This document shows, one piece after another, positions 43,815-51,942 of a stretch of DNA of 59,031 nt (positions within the stretch are counted from its first letter, which is position 1; every line of letters starts with the position of its first letter). The DNA is from Mucilaginibacter oryzae (GTDB taxonomy: Bacteria; Bacteroidota; Bacteroidia; Sphingobacteriales; Sphingobacteriaceae), in contig NZ_QGHA01000018.1 in assembly GCF_003148845.1 (NCBI RefSeq), forward strand, positions 1 through 59,031. The letters run 5' to 3'. Both the position numbers and the translations under genes were made by a program. The notes under the pieces are model-generated. The model was given only the letters and a program-made list of their open reading frames with translations, was not told where the DNA came from and ran no database searches.

Positions 43815-44735
43815 CTATGCTCTTGTATCGTTACCGTTATAAATGCTCAAATAGCTATCATAACGCGACGGGGCTATTTCACCCTCTTCCAAAGCGTCGA
43901 GCACGGCACAGCCCGGCTCGTTAATATGGCGGCAATTGTTAAAGCGGCACTGGTTCATGCGTTCGCGCATTTCGGGGAAGAAATGGCCAAGTTCCTGTTG
44001 TTCGATGTCGATAACGCCCAGTTCGCGGATGCCGGGGGTATCGATAATAAAACCGCCTTGCGGTAACTCAAACATCTCGGCAAAGGTGGTAGTGTGCTGG
44101 CCTTTATCGCTCCAGTCGGAGATATTATTGGTGCGCAGGGCCAGTTCGGGCAGCAGGGCGTTGATCATACTTGATTTGCCTACGCCCGAGTGGCCCGAAA
44201 AAAGAGTTACTTTATCTTTAAGCAGATCCTGTACCAGGCTGATATTGGTACCCTGCAGGGCCGAAACCTCATAGCAGGGATAGCCGATCTCTTCGTAGAT
44301 GGCTTTGTAATCAGCCAAAATTTCCAGGCCCTCATTGCTAAACAGGTCGAGCTTATTGAATACCAGCCGTGCCGGAATGTCATAAGCCTCGGCTGTAACC
44401 AGAAAACGATCAATAAAACCAAGCGAGGTACGGGGAGAGGCTAAAGTAACTACCAATATGGCCTGATCAAGGTTGGCTGCAATGATCTGCGCCTGTTTGC
44501 TCAGGTTGATGGATTTACGGATGATATAGTTTTTACGCTGATGCAGGTTGGTAATCACCCCTTCGCCGCGCTCGGGTTCCATTTCAAAATCAACAATATC
44601 GCCAACGGCTATGGGATTGGTGGTGGTAATACCCTTAATACGAAACTTACCCTTGATGCGGCAATCTATTTTTTGCCCATCGGGTGTTTGTACCTGGTAC
44701 CAGCTTCCGGTTGATTTTGTTATGAGTCCCTGCAT
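43815..44735 (-). CDS. rsgA: Ribosome small-subunit GTPase RsgA
   Basis: RsgA is a circularly permuted GTPase that checks late 30S subunit assembly. The 306-residue protein has an N-terminal OB fold, then G4 (FNKLDL), then G1 (GHSGVGKSSMINALL) and G3 (DTPGIRELG). The C-terminal zinc site has CRFNNCRHINEPGC. A TACTTTTG box ends 8 nt before its start codon. Confidence 0.95.
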   Translation of the reverse strand: MQGLITKSTGSWYQVQTPDGQKIDCRIKGKFRIKGITTTNPIAVGDIVDFEMEPERGEGVITNLHQRKNYIIRKSINLSKQAQIIAANLDQAILVVTLASPRTSLGFIDRFLVTAEAYDIPARLVFNKLDLFSNEGLEILADYKAIYEEIGYPCYEVSALQGTNISLVQDLLKDKVTLFSGHSGVGKSSMINALLPELALRTNNISDWSDKGQHTTTFAEMFELPQGGFIIDTPGIRELGVIDIEQQELGHFFPEMRERMNQCRFNNCRHINEPGCAVLDALEEGEIAPSRYDSYLSIYNGNDTRA

Positions 44736-44742
44736 CAGGCAT

Positions 44743-44750
44743 CAAAAGTA
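44743..44750 (-). promoter_or_regulatory. -7 box (TACTTTTG) of rsgA
   Basis: A perfect TAnnTTTG on the minus strand, 8 nt before ATG 44735. Confidence 0.5.
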
Positions 44751-44946
44751 GCAAATTAATTTTTTACACTAATTTTTTGGAATAATGACGAATTTCACGA
44801 ATGGCTTTTATATTGTCCTGATTACTTCTGCACTAATTTGCACCGATCAACGAATTCAAATTAGCATTCGTTAAGAAATCAATTCGTGTAATTCGCATAA
44901 ATTTTTTGACATCATGCAACTATTCGTGAATAAATTAAAATAATCC

Positions 44947-44978
44947 TTGCAAATCAGAAAATAATCTACTTACTTTAC
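44947..44978 (+). promoter_or_regulatory. Possible promoter of the thr operon
   Basis: TTG 44947-44949 and TACTTTAC 44971-44978 are 21 nt apart; the -7 box has two mismatches. A start near 44983 would put the leader ATG close to the 5' end. Confidence 0.4.
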
Positions 44979-44989
44979 CTGCATTATAT

Positions 44990-45055
44990 ATGACAGTTAA
45001 CAACACCATTTCTACAATTATTATTACCACCGGTATAAACCTCGGAGGAAGATAA
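44990..45055 (+). CDS. thrL: Threonine/isoleucine-rich leader peptide
   Basis: A 21-codon frame reads MTVNNTISTIIITTGINLGG plus Arg, then stop. Ten of 21 residues are Thr or Ile, and eight of those ten fall in the 11-residue stretch 6-16. It sits directly before a transcription terminator and the thrA gene, as the leader peptide of an attenuator should. The last codons (CTC GGA GGA AGA) also contain the strand that can disrupt the terminator. The symbol is given by analogy with enterobacterial thrL; no homology is implied. Confidence 0.8.
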   Translation: MTVNNTISTIIITTGINLGGR

Positions 45056-45126
45056 TCGTATGGTGTAAAAACATAAAATGAAAACCAAAAGAAAAACCTT
45101 CCTCCGCAAAGAGGAAGGTTTTTTTG
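45043..45126 (+). promoter_or_regulatory. Thr/Ile transcription attenuator
   Basis: Terminator: AACCTTCCTC (45095-45104) pairs over 10 bp with GAGGAAGGTT (45111-45120), followed by T residues. Antiterminator: CGGAGGAAG (45043-45051), the end of the leader frame, is perfectly complementary to CTTCCTCCG (45098-45106). A ribosome stalled on Thr/Ile codons leaves this strand free, and the terminator cannot form. A ribosome reaching the stop codon covers it, and transcription ends. Confidence 0.8.
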
Positions 45127-45151
45127 TTATAGAACGATTACTAAACCATAA

Positions 45152-47611
45152 ATGAAAGTTTTAAAATTCGGAGGTACTTCCGTTGGGTCTGTGAGCAGTA
45201 TCCAAACCCTGTTAAACATCCTGAAGGATGAAGTGAAAAATGAAGAAAAGCCGGTGGTGGTATTGTCGGCTATGGGCGGTGTAACCAACCTGCTTTCGGC
45301 CATGGCCGAAGACGCGGCAAACGGCAAAGAGTTTACCGCCGGATTGGCCGAACTGGAAAAACGCCACTTCGATACAGTGAAAGCCCTGCTGGATGTGCAA
45401 AACCAAAACCCGGCACTTACCCGTTTAAAAATCCACTTCAACCAACTGGAAGAGCTTTTACAGGGTGTACTCACACTGCGCGAACTTACCCCGAAAACCC
45501 GCGACCAGATACTGGCTTTCGGCGAGCGTTGCTCAACGCTGATGGTGAGTAAAATAGCGGCCCAGCATTTCGGGGATGTACTTTTTGTTGATGCCGCCGA
45601 TGTAATTAAAACCGACAGCGCCTTCGGCAACGCCAAAGTAAATACCGAACTTACCGAAAGACTGGTTCAGGGCCTGTATGCCGAAAACAAAGGCAAAACA
45701 CTGATCGTTACGGGCTTCATCGCCTCAAACGATGCCGGGCAGACCACTACGTTAGGTCGCGGAGGTTCAGATTATACTGCCGCTATATTTGGCGCTGCAT
45801 TGAATGCCCGGGAAATCCAGATCTGGACAGATGTTAACGGCATGATGACAGCCGACCCGCGTATGGTGAAAAAAGCGTTCTCGCTAACCGAGCTTACCTA
45901 CACCGAGGCCATGGAACTATCCTACTTCGGCGCCAAGGTAATCTACCCGCCAACCATGATCCCGGCTTTCATGAAGAAAATCCCGATCGTGATTAAAAAC
46001 ACCTTCGAGCCCGAATTTGCAGGCACCGTGATCCGTCACGATTGCAAGGCTTCTACCCTGCCTATCAAAGGCATTTCATCTATCAACAATATCAGCATCC
46101 TTAACCTGGAAGGCAGCGGCATGGTGGGTAAATCGGGTTTTAGCGGCAGGTTGTTCTCGCTGCTGGCCCGCGAGCAGATCAACGTGATCCTGATCACCCA
46201 GTCATCGTCAGAGCATAGCATCACTTTCGCTGTTCAACCGCAGGATACCGAAAGGGCCAAACAGGTTATTGAGCAGGAGTTTGAACTGGAACTGGCCGCT
46301 AAAAAGCTGGAGCATCTTGTTATTGAAAAAAACCTCGCTATCCTGGCCATCGTTGGCGAAAACATGAAGCAAACGCCCGGCATGTCGGGCAAGCTGTTCC
46401 ATGCGCTTGGCCGCAACGGTGTTAATGTGAGGGCCATCGCGCAAGGGTCGTCAGAATACAACATCTCGGTGATCATCTCGGCGAATGATTTATCAAAAGC
46501 CCTGAATGCTGTACATGATGCTTTCTTTGTTCAGTTAACTAAAACCCTTCACGCCTTTTGTTTAGGCACCGGCAACATTGGTAAAACCTTATTTAACCAG
46601 TTAAATGCCCATACCCAATATTTAAAAGACAACAACGGCATCCAGGTTAAAATTGCCGGGATCAGCAATACCCGCAAAATGACCTTTAACAGCGATGGTA
46701 TTTCGCTGGATACCTGGCAACATGACCTTGACAATGCACCGCACGAAGCCGACCTGGCCAAATTTGTGGAGCGGATGAAAGAAATGAACCTGCCTAACTG
46801 TGTGTTTATCGATAACACCGCCAGTCCTAAACCAGTAGCTTTTTACGAGGAGGTTTTTAAAGCCAATATCTCGGTAATTACCTGCAATAAAATAGGTAAT
46901 TCGGGCAGCTACGCCCAATACCGCACTTTTAAAGATACCGCACGTGCCCATGGCGTCGACTTCTTTTACGAAACCAACGTAGGTGCGGGCCTGCCCATCA
47001 TCAACACACTTAAAAATCTGATGAACAGCGGCGACAGGGTGCAGCGTATCGAGGCAATCCTATCGGGCACCATCTCGTTCATCTTTAATAACTTTAAGGG
47101 CGATGCCAATTTCCACGATGTGGTAAAGGAAGCACAGGATAAAGGCTACACCGAACCCGATCCGCGCGACGACTTGAGCGGTAAGGATTTTATGCGCAAA
47201 ATGCTCATCCTTGCCCGCGATGCAGGTTACGCCATGGAAGAAAGCGATGTGGAAATTGAAAGCGTACTGCCAAAGGCCAGCCTTGAGGCTAAAACCGTTG
47301 AAGATTTTTACGCCACCCTTAAAACCGAAGACGCGCACTTTGCCAAACTCAAAAACGCGGCCGAAAAAGACGGCAAGGTTTTACGCTACATAGGCAAACT
47401 GGAAGATGGCAAAGTAAGCATCACCCTGCAAATGGTTGATGAAAACCATCCGTTCTACATGCTATCGGGCAGCGATAACATCATCTCCTTCACAACCGAC
47501 AGGTACCGTGAGCGCCCGCTGGTTGTAAAAGGCCCCGGCGCAGGTGCCGAAGTAACCGCCGCAGGCGTATTTGCTGATTTAATAAACGTGGGAAACCCCC
47601 TAATCCCATGA
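45152..47611 (+). CDS. thrA: Bifunctional aspartokinase / homoserine dehydrogenase
   Basis: The protein catalyses the first and third steps from aspartate to threonine and methionine. At 819 residues it equals the enterobacterial ThrA length. The kinase starts MKVLKFGGTSVGS and is followed by two ACT regulatory segments (~310-460; LNLEGSGMVGKSGF and LAIVGENMKQTPGMSG). The dehydrogenase starts at about 470 with the NAD(P)-binding CLGTGNIGKTL. The ACT segments suggest feedback inhibition, and the upstream attenuator adds transcriptional control. Confidence 0.96.
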   Translation: MKVLKFGGTSVGSVSSIQTLLNILKDEVKNEEKPVVVLSAMGGVTNLLSAMAEDAANGKEFTAGLAELEKRHFDTVKALLDVQNQNPALTRLKIHFNQLEELLQGVLTLRELTPKTRDQILAFGERCSTLMVSKIAAQHFGDVLFVDAADVIKTDSAFGNAKVNTELTERLVQGLYAENKGKTLIVTGFIASNDAGQTTTLGRGGSDYTAAIFGAALNAREIQIWTDVNGMMTADPRMVKKAFSLTELTYTEAMELSYFGAKVIYPPTMIPAFMKKIPIVIKNTFEPEFAGTVIRHDCKASTLPIKGISSINNISILNLEGSGMVGKSGFSGRLFSLLAREQINVILITQSSSEHSITFAVQPQDTERAKQVIEQEFELELAAKKLEHLVIEKNLAILAIVGENMKQTPGMSGKLFHALGRNGVNVRAIAQGSSEYNISVIISANDLSKALNAVHDAFFVQLTKTLHAFCLGTGNIGKTLFNQLNAHTQYLKDNNGIQVKIAGISNTRKMTFNSDGISLDTWQHDLDNAPHEADLAKFVERMKEMNLPNCVFIDNTASPKPVAFYEEVFKANISVITCNKIGNSGSYAQYRTFKDTARAHGVDFFYETNVGAGLPIINTLKNLMNSGDRVQRIEAILSGTISFIFNNFKGDANFHDVVKEAQDKGYTEPDPRDDLSGKDFMRKMLILARDAGYAMEESDVEIESVLPKASLEAKTVEDFYATLKTEDAHFAKLKNAAEKDGKVLRYIGKLEDGKVSITLQMVDENHPFYMLSGSDNIISFTTDRYRERPLVVKGPGAGAEVTAAGVFADLINVGNPLIP

Positions 47612-47627
47612 ATGGGGAACAATAGTT

Positions 47628-47772
47628 AGCCCCCCGGCCCCTAAAGGGGGAGGAATATTTTAAGCTCCATTAGGGAACTAACGCTGATATTTTAAATATG
47701 GAAGATAATAAGTTACAAGAATTCGCTCCCTCTCCTTTGGCTCCCCCTTCAGGGGGCAGGGGGGGCGAGAGC
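47628..47772. repeat. GC-rich paired-hairpin repeat, copy C, entering thrB
   Basis: The left arm (CCCCCCGGCCCCTAAAGGGG at 47630-47649) lies between thrA and thrB. The right arm (CTCCCTCTCC...CCCCCTTCAGGGGGCAGGGG, about 47726-47765) lies inside the thrB frame, codons ~10-23. Confidence 0.75.
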
Positions 47773-48693
47773 ATCCGCGTTTTCGCCCCGGCTACCGTTG
47801 CCAACGTGGTTTGCGGTTTTGATGTTTTGGGTTTCGCGGTTGATGAACCCGGCGACGAAGTAATTATGCGCATTACCAACAAACCCGGAATCACCATCAG
47901 CAAAATTACCGGCGATGACGGACGCTTACCGCTTGATCCGGCCAAGAACACCGTGAGCGTAAGCGTTCAGCATTATTTGCAAAGCGTTGGCCGTACCGAT
48001 ATCGGTTTGGATATCGAACTACATAAAAAAATGCCTATCGGCAGCGGGTTGGGTTCAAGCTCGGCCAGTACGGTTGCCGGGTTGTTTGCCATTAAAACGC
48101 TGCTTGGCGATGATGCCGACCCGATAAAGCTGCTTCCCTTTGCCATGAAAGGCGAAGAAATGGCCTGCGGTCATGGTCATGCCGATAACGTGGCCCCAGC
48201 CTTGTTTGGTGGTTTTGTGCTCATCCGTAGCTACGAGCCGTTAGATGTGGTGAGGTTACCGCATCCTAAAGATTTGTGGTGCGCCATTGTATTCCCTGAT
48301 GTAGATGTACCAACCCGCGAAGCCCGCCAGATCATCCGCAAAAACATCCAGATGAAGGATGCCGTAACCCAGTGGGGCAATATAGCCGGCCTGGTGAGCG
48401 GCTTGTTTATGCAGGACATAGACCTGATTGGCCGCAGCATGAAGGATGTGCTGGTTGAGCCGGTGCGCTCCATGCTTATCCCCGATTTTTACAAAATGCG
48501 CGAAATGGCCATGGAACTCGGCGCGGTAAGCTTTGGTATCTCAGGCTCAGGGCCATCCGTTTTTGCTTTTACTAAAAATGAAGCAACCGCCCGTGCTATT
48601 ACACAAAAGCTACAGCAGCATTTAACCGGGCTTAAAATAGGCTCCAACAGTTACGTATCAACCATTAACGACGCGGGGCCGAAGGTTTTATAA
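47698..48693 (+). CDS. thrB: Homoserine kinase
   Basis: This GHMP-family kinase phosphorylates homoserine. The 331-residue protein has the family start IRVFAPATVANVVCGFD at about residue 26 and the ATP loop MPIGSGLGSSSASTVAG. The C-terminal glycine motif is FGISGSGPSVFAF. The first ~24 residues (MEDNKLQEFAPSPLAPPSGG and RGGE) are not family sequence: they are read from a GC-rich repeat arm. No better in-frame ATG lies between 47698 and the conserved start, so the extension is probably translated. Confidence 0.94.
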   Translation: MEDNKLQEFAPSPLAPPSGGRGGESIRVFAPATVANVVCGFDVLGFAVDEPGDEVIMRITNKPGITISKITGDDGRLPLDPAKNTVSVSVQHYLQSVGRTDIGLDIELHKKMPIGSGLGSSSASTVAGLFAIKTLLGDDADPIKLLPFAMKGEEMACGHGHADNVAPALFGGFVLIRSYEPLDVVRLPHPKDLWCAIVFPDVDVPTREARQIIRKNIQMKDAVTQWGNIAGLVSGLFMQDIDLIGRSMKDVLVEPVRSMLIPDFYKMREMAMELGAVSFGISGSGPSVFAFTKNEATARAITQKLQQHLTGLKIGSNSYVSTINDAGPKVL

Positions 48694-48793
48694 GCCCCTC
48701 CCAACCCTCCCCGGTAGGGAGGGCTTTATTAACTTATTATAAACTTAAATTACCCAAAAGTCTCCCCTTCCGGGGGAGATTTAGAGGGGGCTA
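48692..48793. repeat. GC-rich paired-hairpin repeat, copy D
   Basis: The hairpin CCCTCCCCGGTAGGGAGGG and then TCTCCCCTTCCGGGGGAGA, with outer arms AAGCCCCTCCC and AGAGGGGGCT, sit between thrB and thrC. The closest copy is 7189-7272. It ends 6 nt before thrC and leaves no normal ribosome-binding region. Confidence 0.8.
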
Positions 48794-48799
48794 AAAAAA

Positions 48800-50110
48800 A
48801 TGAAACTCTACAGTACCAACAATACCACAGCCGAAGTATCTTTTAAGGATGCCGTATTTAACAGCATGCCGCAGGATAAAGGCTTGTATATGCCTTACAT
48901 CATCCCGCGTTTGGATGATGAATTTATCAGCAACCTGGATAAATACAGCCTGCCGGAGATAGCGTTTAAAGTAGCGAAGAACCTGCTTGGTGACTCCATC
49001 CCAACAGATGATCTGAAGGCATTAATTGAGGATGCCATTAATTTCCCGGCACCGATTGTAAAGCTGCAGGATAATGTTTACGTGCTTGAACTTTTCCACG
49101 GCCCGTCGCTGGCTTTTAAAGATTTTGGCGCCCGTTTCATGAGCCGCGTAATGAGTTATTTCCTCAAGCCGGGCGAAAAACAACTGGACGTTTTGGTGGC
49201 CACCAGCGGCGATACGGGCGGCGCCGTTGCCCTCGGTTTTTTGGGCGTGCCCAACACCCGCGTAACCATTCTTTACCCTAAAGGCAAAGTAAGCGGCGTA
49301 CAGCAACAGCAGTTAACCACCAATGGCCAAAACATCCGCGCGCTTGAAGTTGATGGCACTTTTGATGATTGCCAGGCGCTGGTTAAGCAAGCTTTTGTGG
49401 ATGAAGATTTAAACGCCAAATTCCGTCTTACCTCGGCTAACTCCATCAATATCGCAAGGCTTGTTCCGCAAACTTTTTATTACTTCAACGCTTACGCGCA
49501 GTTGTTAAGGCAAGGAATTAAAAAAGTTGTGTTCTCGGTGCCAAGCGGCAACTTCGGCAACATCGGCGCGGGTTTATTAGCCTGGAAAATGGGCTTGCCT
49601 GTTGAAAAATTTATCGCGGCTACCAATGCCAATGATACTGTTCCAGAGTTTTTAAAAACCGGTGTTTATCAGCCAAAGCCCTCGGTAGCCACCTTATCAA
49701 ACGCGATGGACGTAGGCAACCCCAGCAACTGGGTGCGCATTGCCGATCTGTTTAAAAACGATGCCGAAGCAATTAAAGCGCTTGTTGTTGGTTATAAATA
49801 TGATGACGAACAAACCGTAAAGGCCATCAACTGGATTTTTGACAGTTATGGTTACGTGGCTTGTCCGCATACCGCGATAGCATGGCAGGCCCTTACTGAT
49901 TACCAGCAGGACAATGCAGCGGCAGATACCGCCGGCGTGTTCCTTTCAACCGCGCACCCATGCAAATTCCCCGACGTTTTCAGCCAACAGGTTGCTGCTA
50001 AAATTGACGTGCCCGAACAGGTGAAAGAACTGGAATCGAAAACAAAACTGGCTATCTCCATTAGTAAAGATTTTGCTGATTTTAAAGGTTACCTTTTAGG
50101 GGTTGATTAA
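48800..50110 (+). CDS. thrC: Threonine synthase
   Basis: This PLP enzyme converts O-phosphohomoserine to threonine. The 436-residue protein shows the family start MKLYSTNNTTAEVSF and the PLP lysine in FHGPSLAFKDFGARF. The phosphate-binding SGDTGGAVALGF and SVPSGNFGNIGAGLLA follow. It is the last gene of thrABC, separated from thrB by a repeat element. Confidence 0.95.
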   Translation: MKLYSTNNTTAEVSFKDAVFNSMPQDKGLYMPYIIPRLDDEFISNLDKYSLPEIAFKVAKNLLGDSIPTDDLKALIEDAINFPAPIVKLQDNVYVLELFHGPSLAFKDFGARFMSRVMSYFLKPGEKQLDVLVATSGDTGGAVALGFLGVPNTRVTILYPKGKVSGVQQQQLTTNGQNIRALEVDGTFDDCQALVKQAFVDEDLNAKFRLTSANSINIARLVPQTFYYFNAYAQLLRQGIKKVVFSVPSGNFGNIGAGLLAWKMGLPVEKFIAATNANDTVPEFLKTGVYQPKPSVATLSNAMDVGNPSNWVRIADLFKNDAEAIKALVVGYKYDDEQTVKAINWIFDSYGYVACPHTAIAWQALTDYQQDNAAADTAGVFLSTAHPCKFPDVFSQQVAAKIDVPEQVKELESKTKLAISISKDFADFKGYLLGVD

Positions 50111-50149
50111 TTTCAGTATTTTTAGATGCCGAAAGATTACTCTTTTCCG

Positions 50150-50230
50150 CGTCATTACAAGGTACGAAGCAATCGCGAACCGTACAGGGCGGACCTGCAA
50201 ATCGGGATTGCTTCGCACCTCATAATCACG
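50150..50230. repeat. Imperfect palindromic repeat (CGTCATT type), second copy
   Basis: It begins CGTCATTACAAGGTACGAAG and ends GATTGCTTCGCACCTCATAA then TCACG, matching 15353-15434 in arms and layout. Confidence 0.75.
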
Positions 50231-50257
50231 TGAAATGTATTCAATTTTGAAACAAAA

Positions 50258-50614
50258 ATGATCAACAAAACCCTGATATTCATTTGCCTTGCTGCCATAT
50301 CCCTAACAGCCTGCAGCCGCAAGCTAAAGTTTGACCGTGACAAATGGGATGACGGCGATGGTCTTACTTTTGCCTATCGCCCCGCTATGGTTGAGGATTT
50401 AATTGCCAGTAAACAACTCAATAACCTGAAATATCAGCAAGTAATTCATCTTTTACACCGCCCACAATTAAGCAGCAAGGATAGCATGGTATATGATGTT
50501 GACAGGCAATACAGTAAAGGCACATTAACTTATACCCAAACGCTTGTTGTTTTTCTGAAAGATTCGGTAGTTACCAAAGCGGAGGTGCATGAATTTCATG
50601 CGAAGAAGAAATGA
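50258..50614 (+). CDS. Small lipoprotein of unknown function
   Basis: The 118-residue protein has a lipoprotein signal (AAISLTAC, Cys ~19) and a short conserved-looking body with two-stranded patterns (QVIHLLHRPQL, TYTQTLVVFLKDSVV). The layout resembles SmpA/BamE-like small lipoproteins, but similarity is too weak to assign. Transcribed alone. Confidence 0.7.
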   Translation: MINKTLIFICLAAISLTACSRKLKFDRDKWDDGDGLTFAYRPAMVEDLIASKQLNNLKYQQVIHLLHRPQLSSKDSMVYDVDRQYSKGTLTYTQTLVVFLKDSVVTKAEVHEFHAKKK

Positions 50615-50762
50615 TTATACTCCTTTAAAAGCATGATTATTTTTAAGCAACCGTTTACTGTGGTAGCTTGTCAGTCTTTCTTGACTCTTGAATCTAACAC
50701 TCTTGCTTCTTCACCCTACATTCACGTTTAATTTATATATTCGTACTATAATTTTTAATAAA

Positions 50763-51494
50763 ATGGAATTCAAACAATCTAAATACAACTACGATAACAT
50801 TATCGAAGTTCAGGATCAGTCAGAAGTTTCTTCACGCAGGTTTATGGCAGGGGTGTTCAGCTGGATGGGCGTGGCGCTTGGTGTTTCTGCAATTACGGTT
50901 TATTTATTTTTAAACATGGGCCTTATCAGCCTCATCGTTTCACCAACCGGTGGCTTTACAGGCTTTGGCTTATTCGCTATTTTTTCGCCGCTGGCTTTTT
51001 CGCTGGTCATGCAATTTGGCTATAACCGCATTTCGTACCCGGTACTGGTACTGCTTTTTGTGGCATATGCAACGTTAATCGGTATCAGCTTAAGCTTAAT
51101 ATTTCTGATCTACACATCTGCATCAATATTGGGCGTTTTTATTACCGCCTCTGTTACATTTGGCATTATGGCGATAGCCGGTTATACCACACAGATGGAC
51201 CTTACCCGTTTCGGTTCAATCATGTACATCCTGTTCATCGGCATATTTGTGGCTTCGCTGGCTAACTTTTTTATGCACAGCGAACAAATGGGATACATCA
51301 TCAGCTACATTGGTATAGCTGTATTTACCGGTTTAACGGCCTATTACATGCAAATGCTTAAACGCATTGGCGCCGGTATAGAATATGGCGACGCAAGCTC
51401 TAAAAAGCTGGCCCTGATGGGGGCGCTTAGGCTTTATATCACCCTGATCAACCTGTTTTTCATGATCCTCCGTTTATTCGGCAGAAGAAGATAA
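50763..51494 (+). CDS. Bax inhibitor-1/YccA family membrane protein
   Basis: The 243-residue protein has a polar N-terminus (MEFKQSKYNYDNIIEVQD) and about seven membrane helices. Family features include MAIAGYTTQMDLTRFGSIMY and the C-terminal YITLINLFFMILRLFGRRR. Members are ion-leak or protease-modulating membrane proteins. A longer frame from 50688 is rejected: its first 25 residues lack family character. Confidence 0.9.
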   Translation: MEFKQSKYNYDNIIEVQDQSEVSSRRFMAGVFSWMGVALGVSAITVYLFLNMGLISLIVSPTGGFTGFGLFAIFSPLAFSLVMQFGYNRISYPVLVLLFVAYATLIGISLSLIFLIYTSASILGVFITASVTFGIMAIAGYTTQMDLTRFGSIMYILFIGIFVASLANFFMHSEQMGYIISYIGIAVFTGLTAYYMQMLKRIGAGIEYGDASSKKLALMGALRLYITLINLFFMILRLFGRRR

Positions 51495-51514
51495 TCTCAC
51501 CAAAGAAATTAATC

Positions 51515-51548
51515 AAAAAGCTGCCTCTGCAAAAGGCAGCTTTTTTTT
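51515..51548 (+). terminator. Terminator after gene 50763
   Basis: AAAAAGCTGCC pairs with GGCAGCTTTTT and is followed by a T run. Confidence 0.85.
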
Positions 51549-51594
51549 GTTTAACACGGTGGTTTGGCTATGATGAAAGCCCGGTGTTATACAC

Positions 51595-51625
51595 TTGCAA
51601 ATGATAACTTTATTGCGCAACTTTG
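51595..51625 (+). promoter_or_regulatory. Promoter of the riboswitch-metH transcript
   Basis: TTG 51595-51597 and CAACTTTG 51618-51625 are 20 nt apart. The predicted start lies at the first base pair of the riboswitch P1 stem. Confidence 0.45.
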
Positions 51626-51629
51626 CGGT

Positions 51630-51737
51630 GCTTATGGAGAAAGACGGAGGGATTAGACCCTGCGATGTCTTAGCAACCTGTGCTTCACAAGGTGCTACAT
51701 TCTACCAGGCAGCAATTAAGCGCCCGGACAGATAAGC
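51630..51737 (+). ncRNA. SAM-I riboswitch (S box)
   Basis: The S-box core is clear: AGACGGAGGGATTAGACCCT, then GATGTCTTAGCAACCTG, then CAAGGTGCTACATTCTACC. P1 pairs GCTTAT (51630-51635) with ATAAGC (51732-51737). It precedes metH and metF, so excess S-adenosylmethionine should switch off methionine synthesis. After P1 a hairpin (51737-51765) separates two copies of GATAAGC (51731-51737 and 51767-51773). No standard T-tract terminator is seen. Confidence 0.9.
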
Positions 51738-51780
51738 GAAAGTCATGATAACACCCGACTTTTCGAGATAAGCTGTATTT

Positions 51781-51940
51781 AGATTTGAGATATTAGATTT
51801 GAGATTTGAGATAGCTTCGGCATTTCTAATTACTTGTTTAGTATCTTTTTATCAGATATATGAGGTAAAAGATTTGATGTTTCAGCAAGATCCTATTTGT
51901 TGAAATCTCACGTCTCAAATCTCATATCTCACATCTCAAA
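51781..51940. repeat. Inverted repeat of GATTTGAGAT units between riboswitch and metH
   Basis: The left arm (51781-51813, repeated GATTTGAGAT) is complementary to the right arm (51903-51940, repeated ATCTCAAATCTCA). About 90 nt lie between them. The right arm ends 2 nt before the metH ATG. Confidence 0.75.
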
Positions 51941-51942
51941 CA

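Noticed and set aside
43619..43924. 101-codon frame between the serine hydrolase and rsgA
   Set aside because: Composition follows the intergenic repeat, and its 3' end overlaps rsgA.
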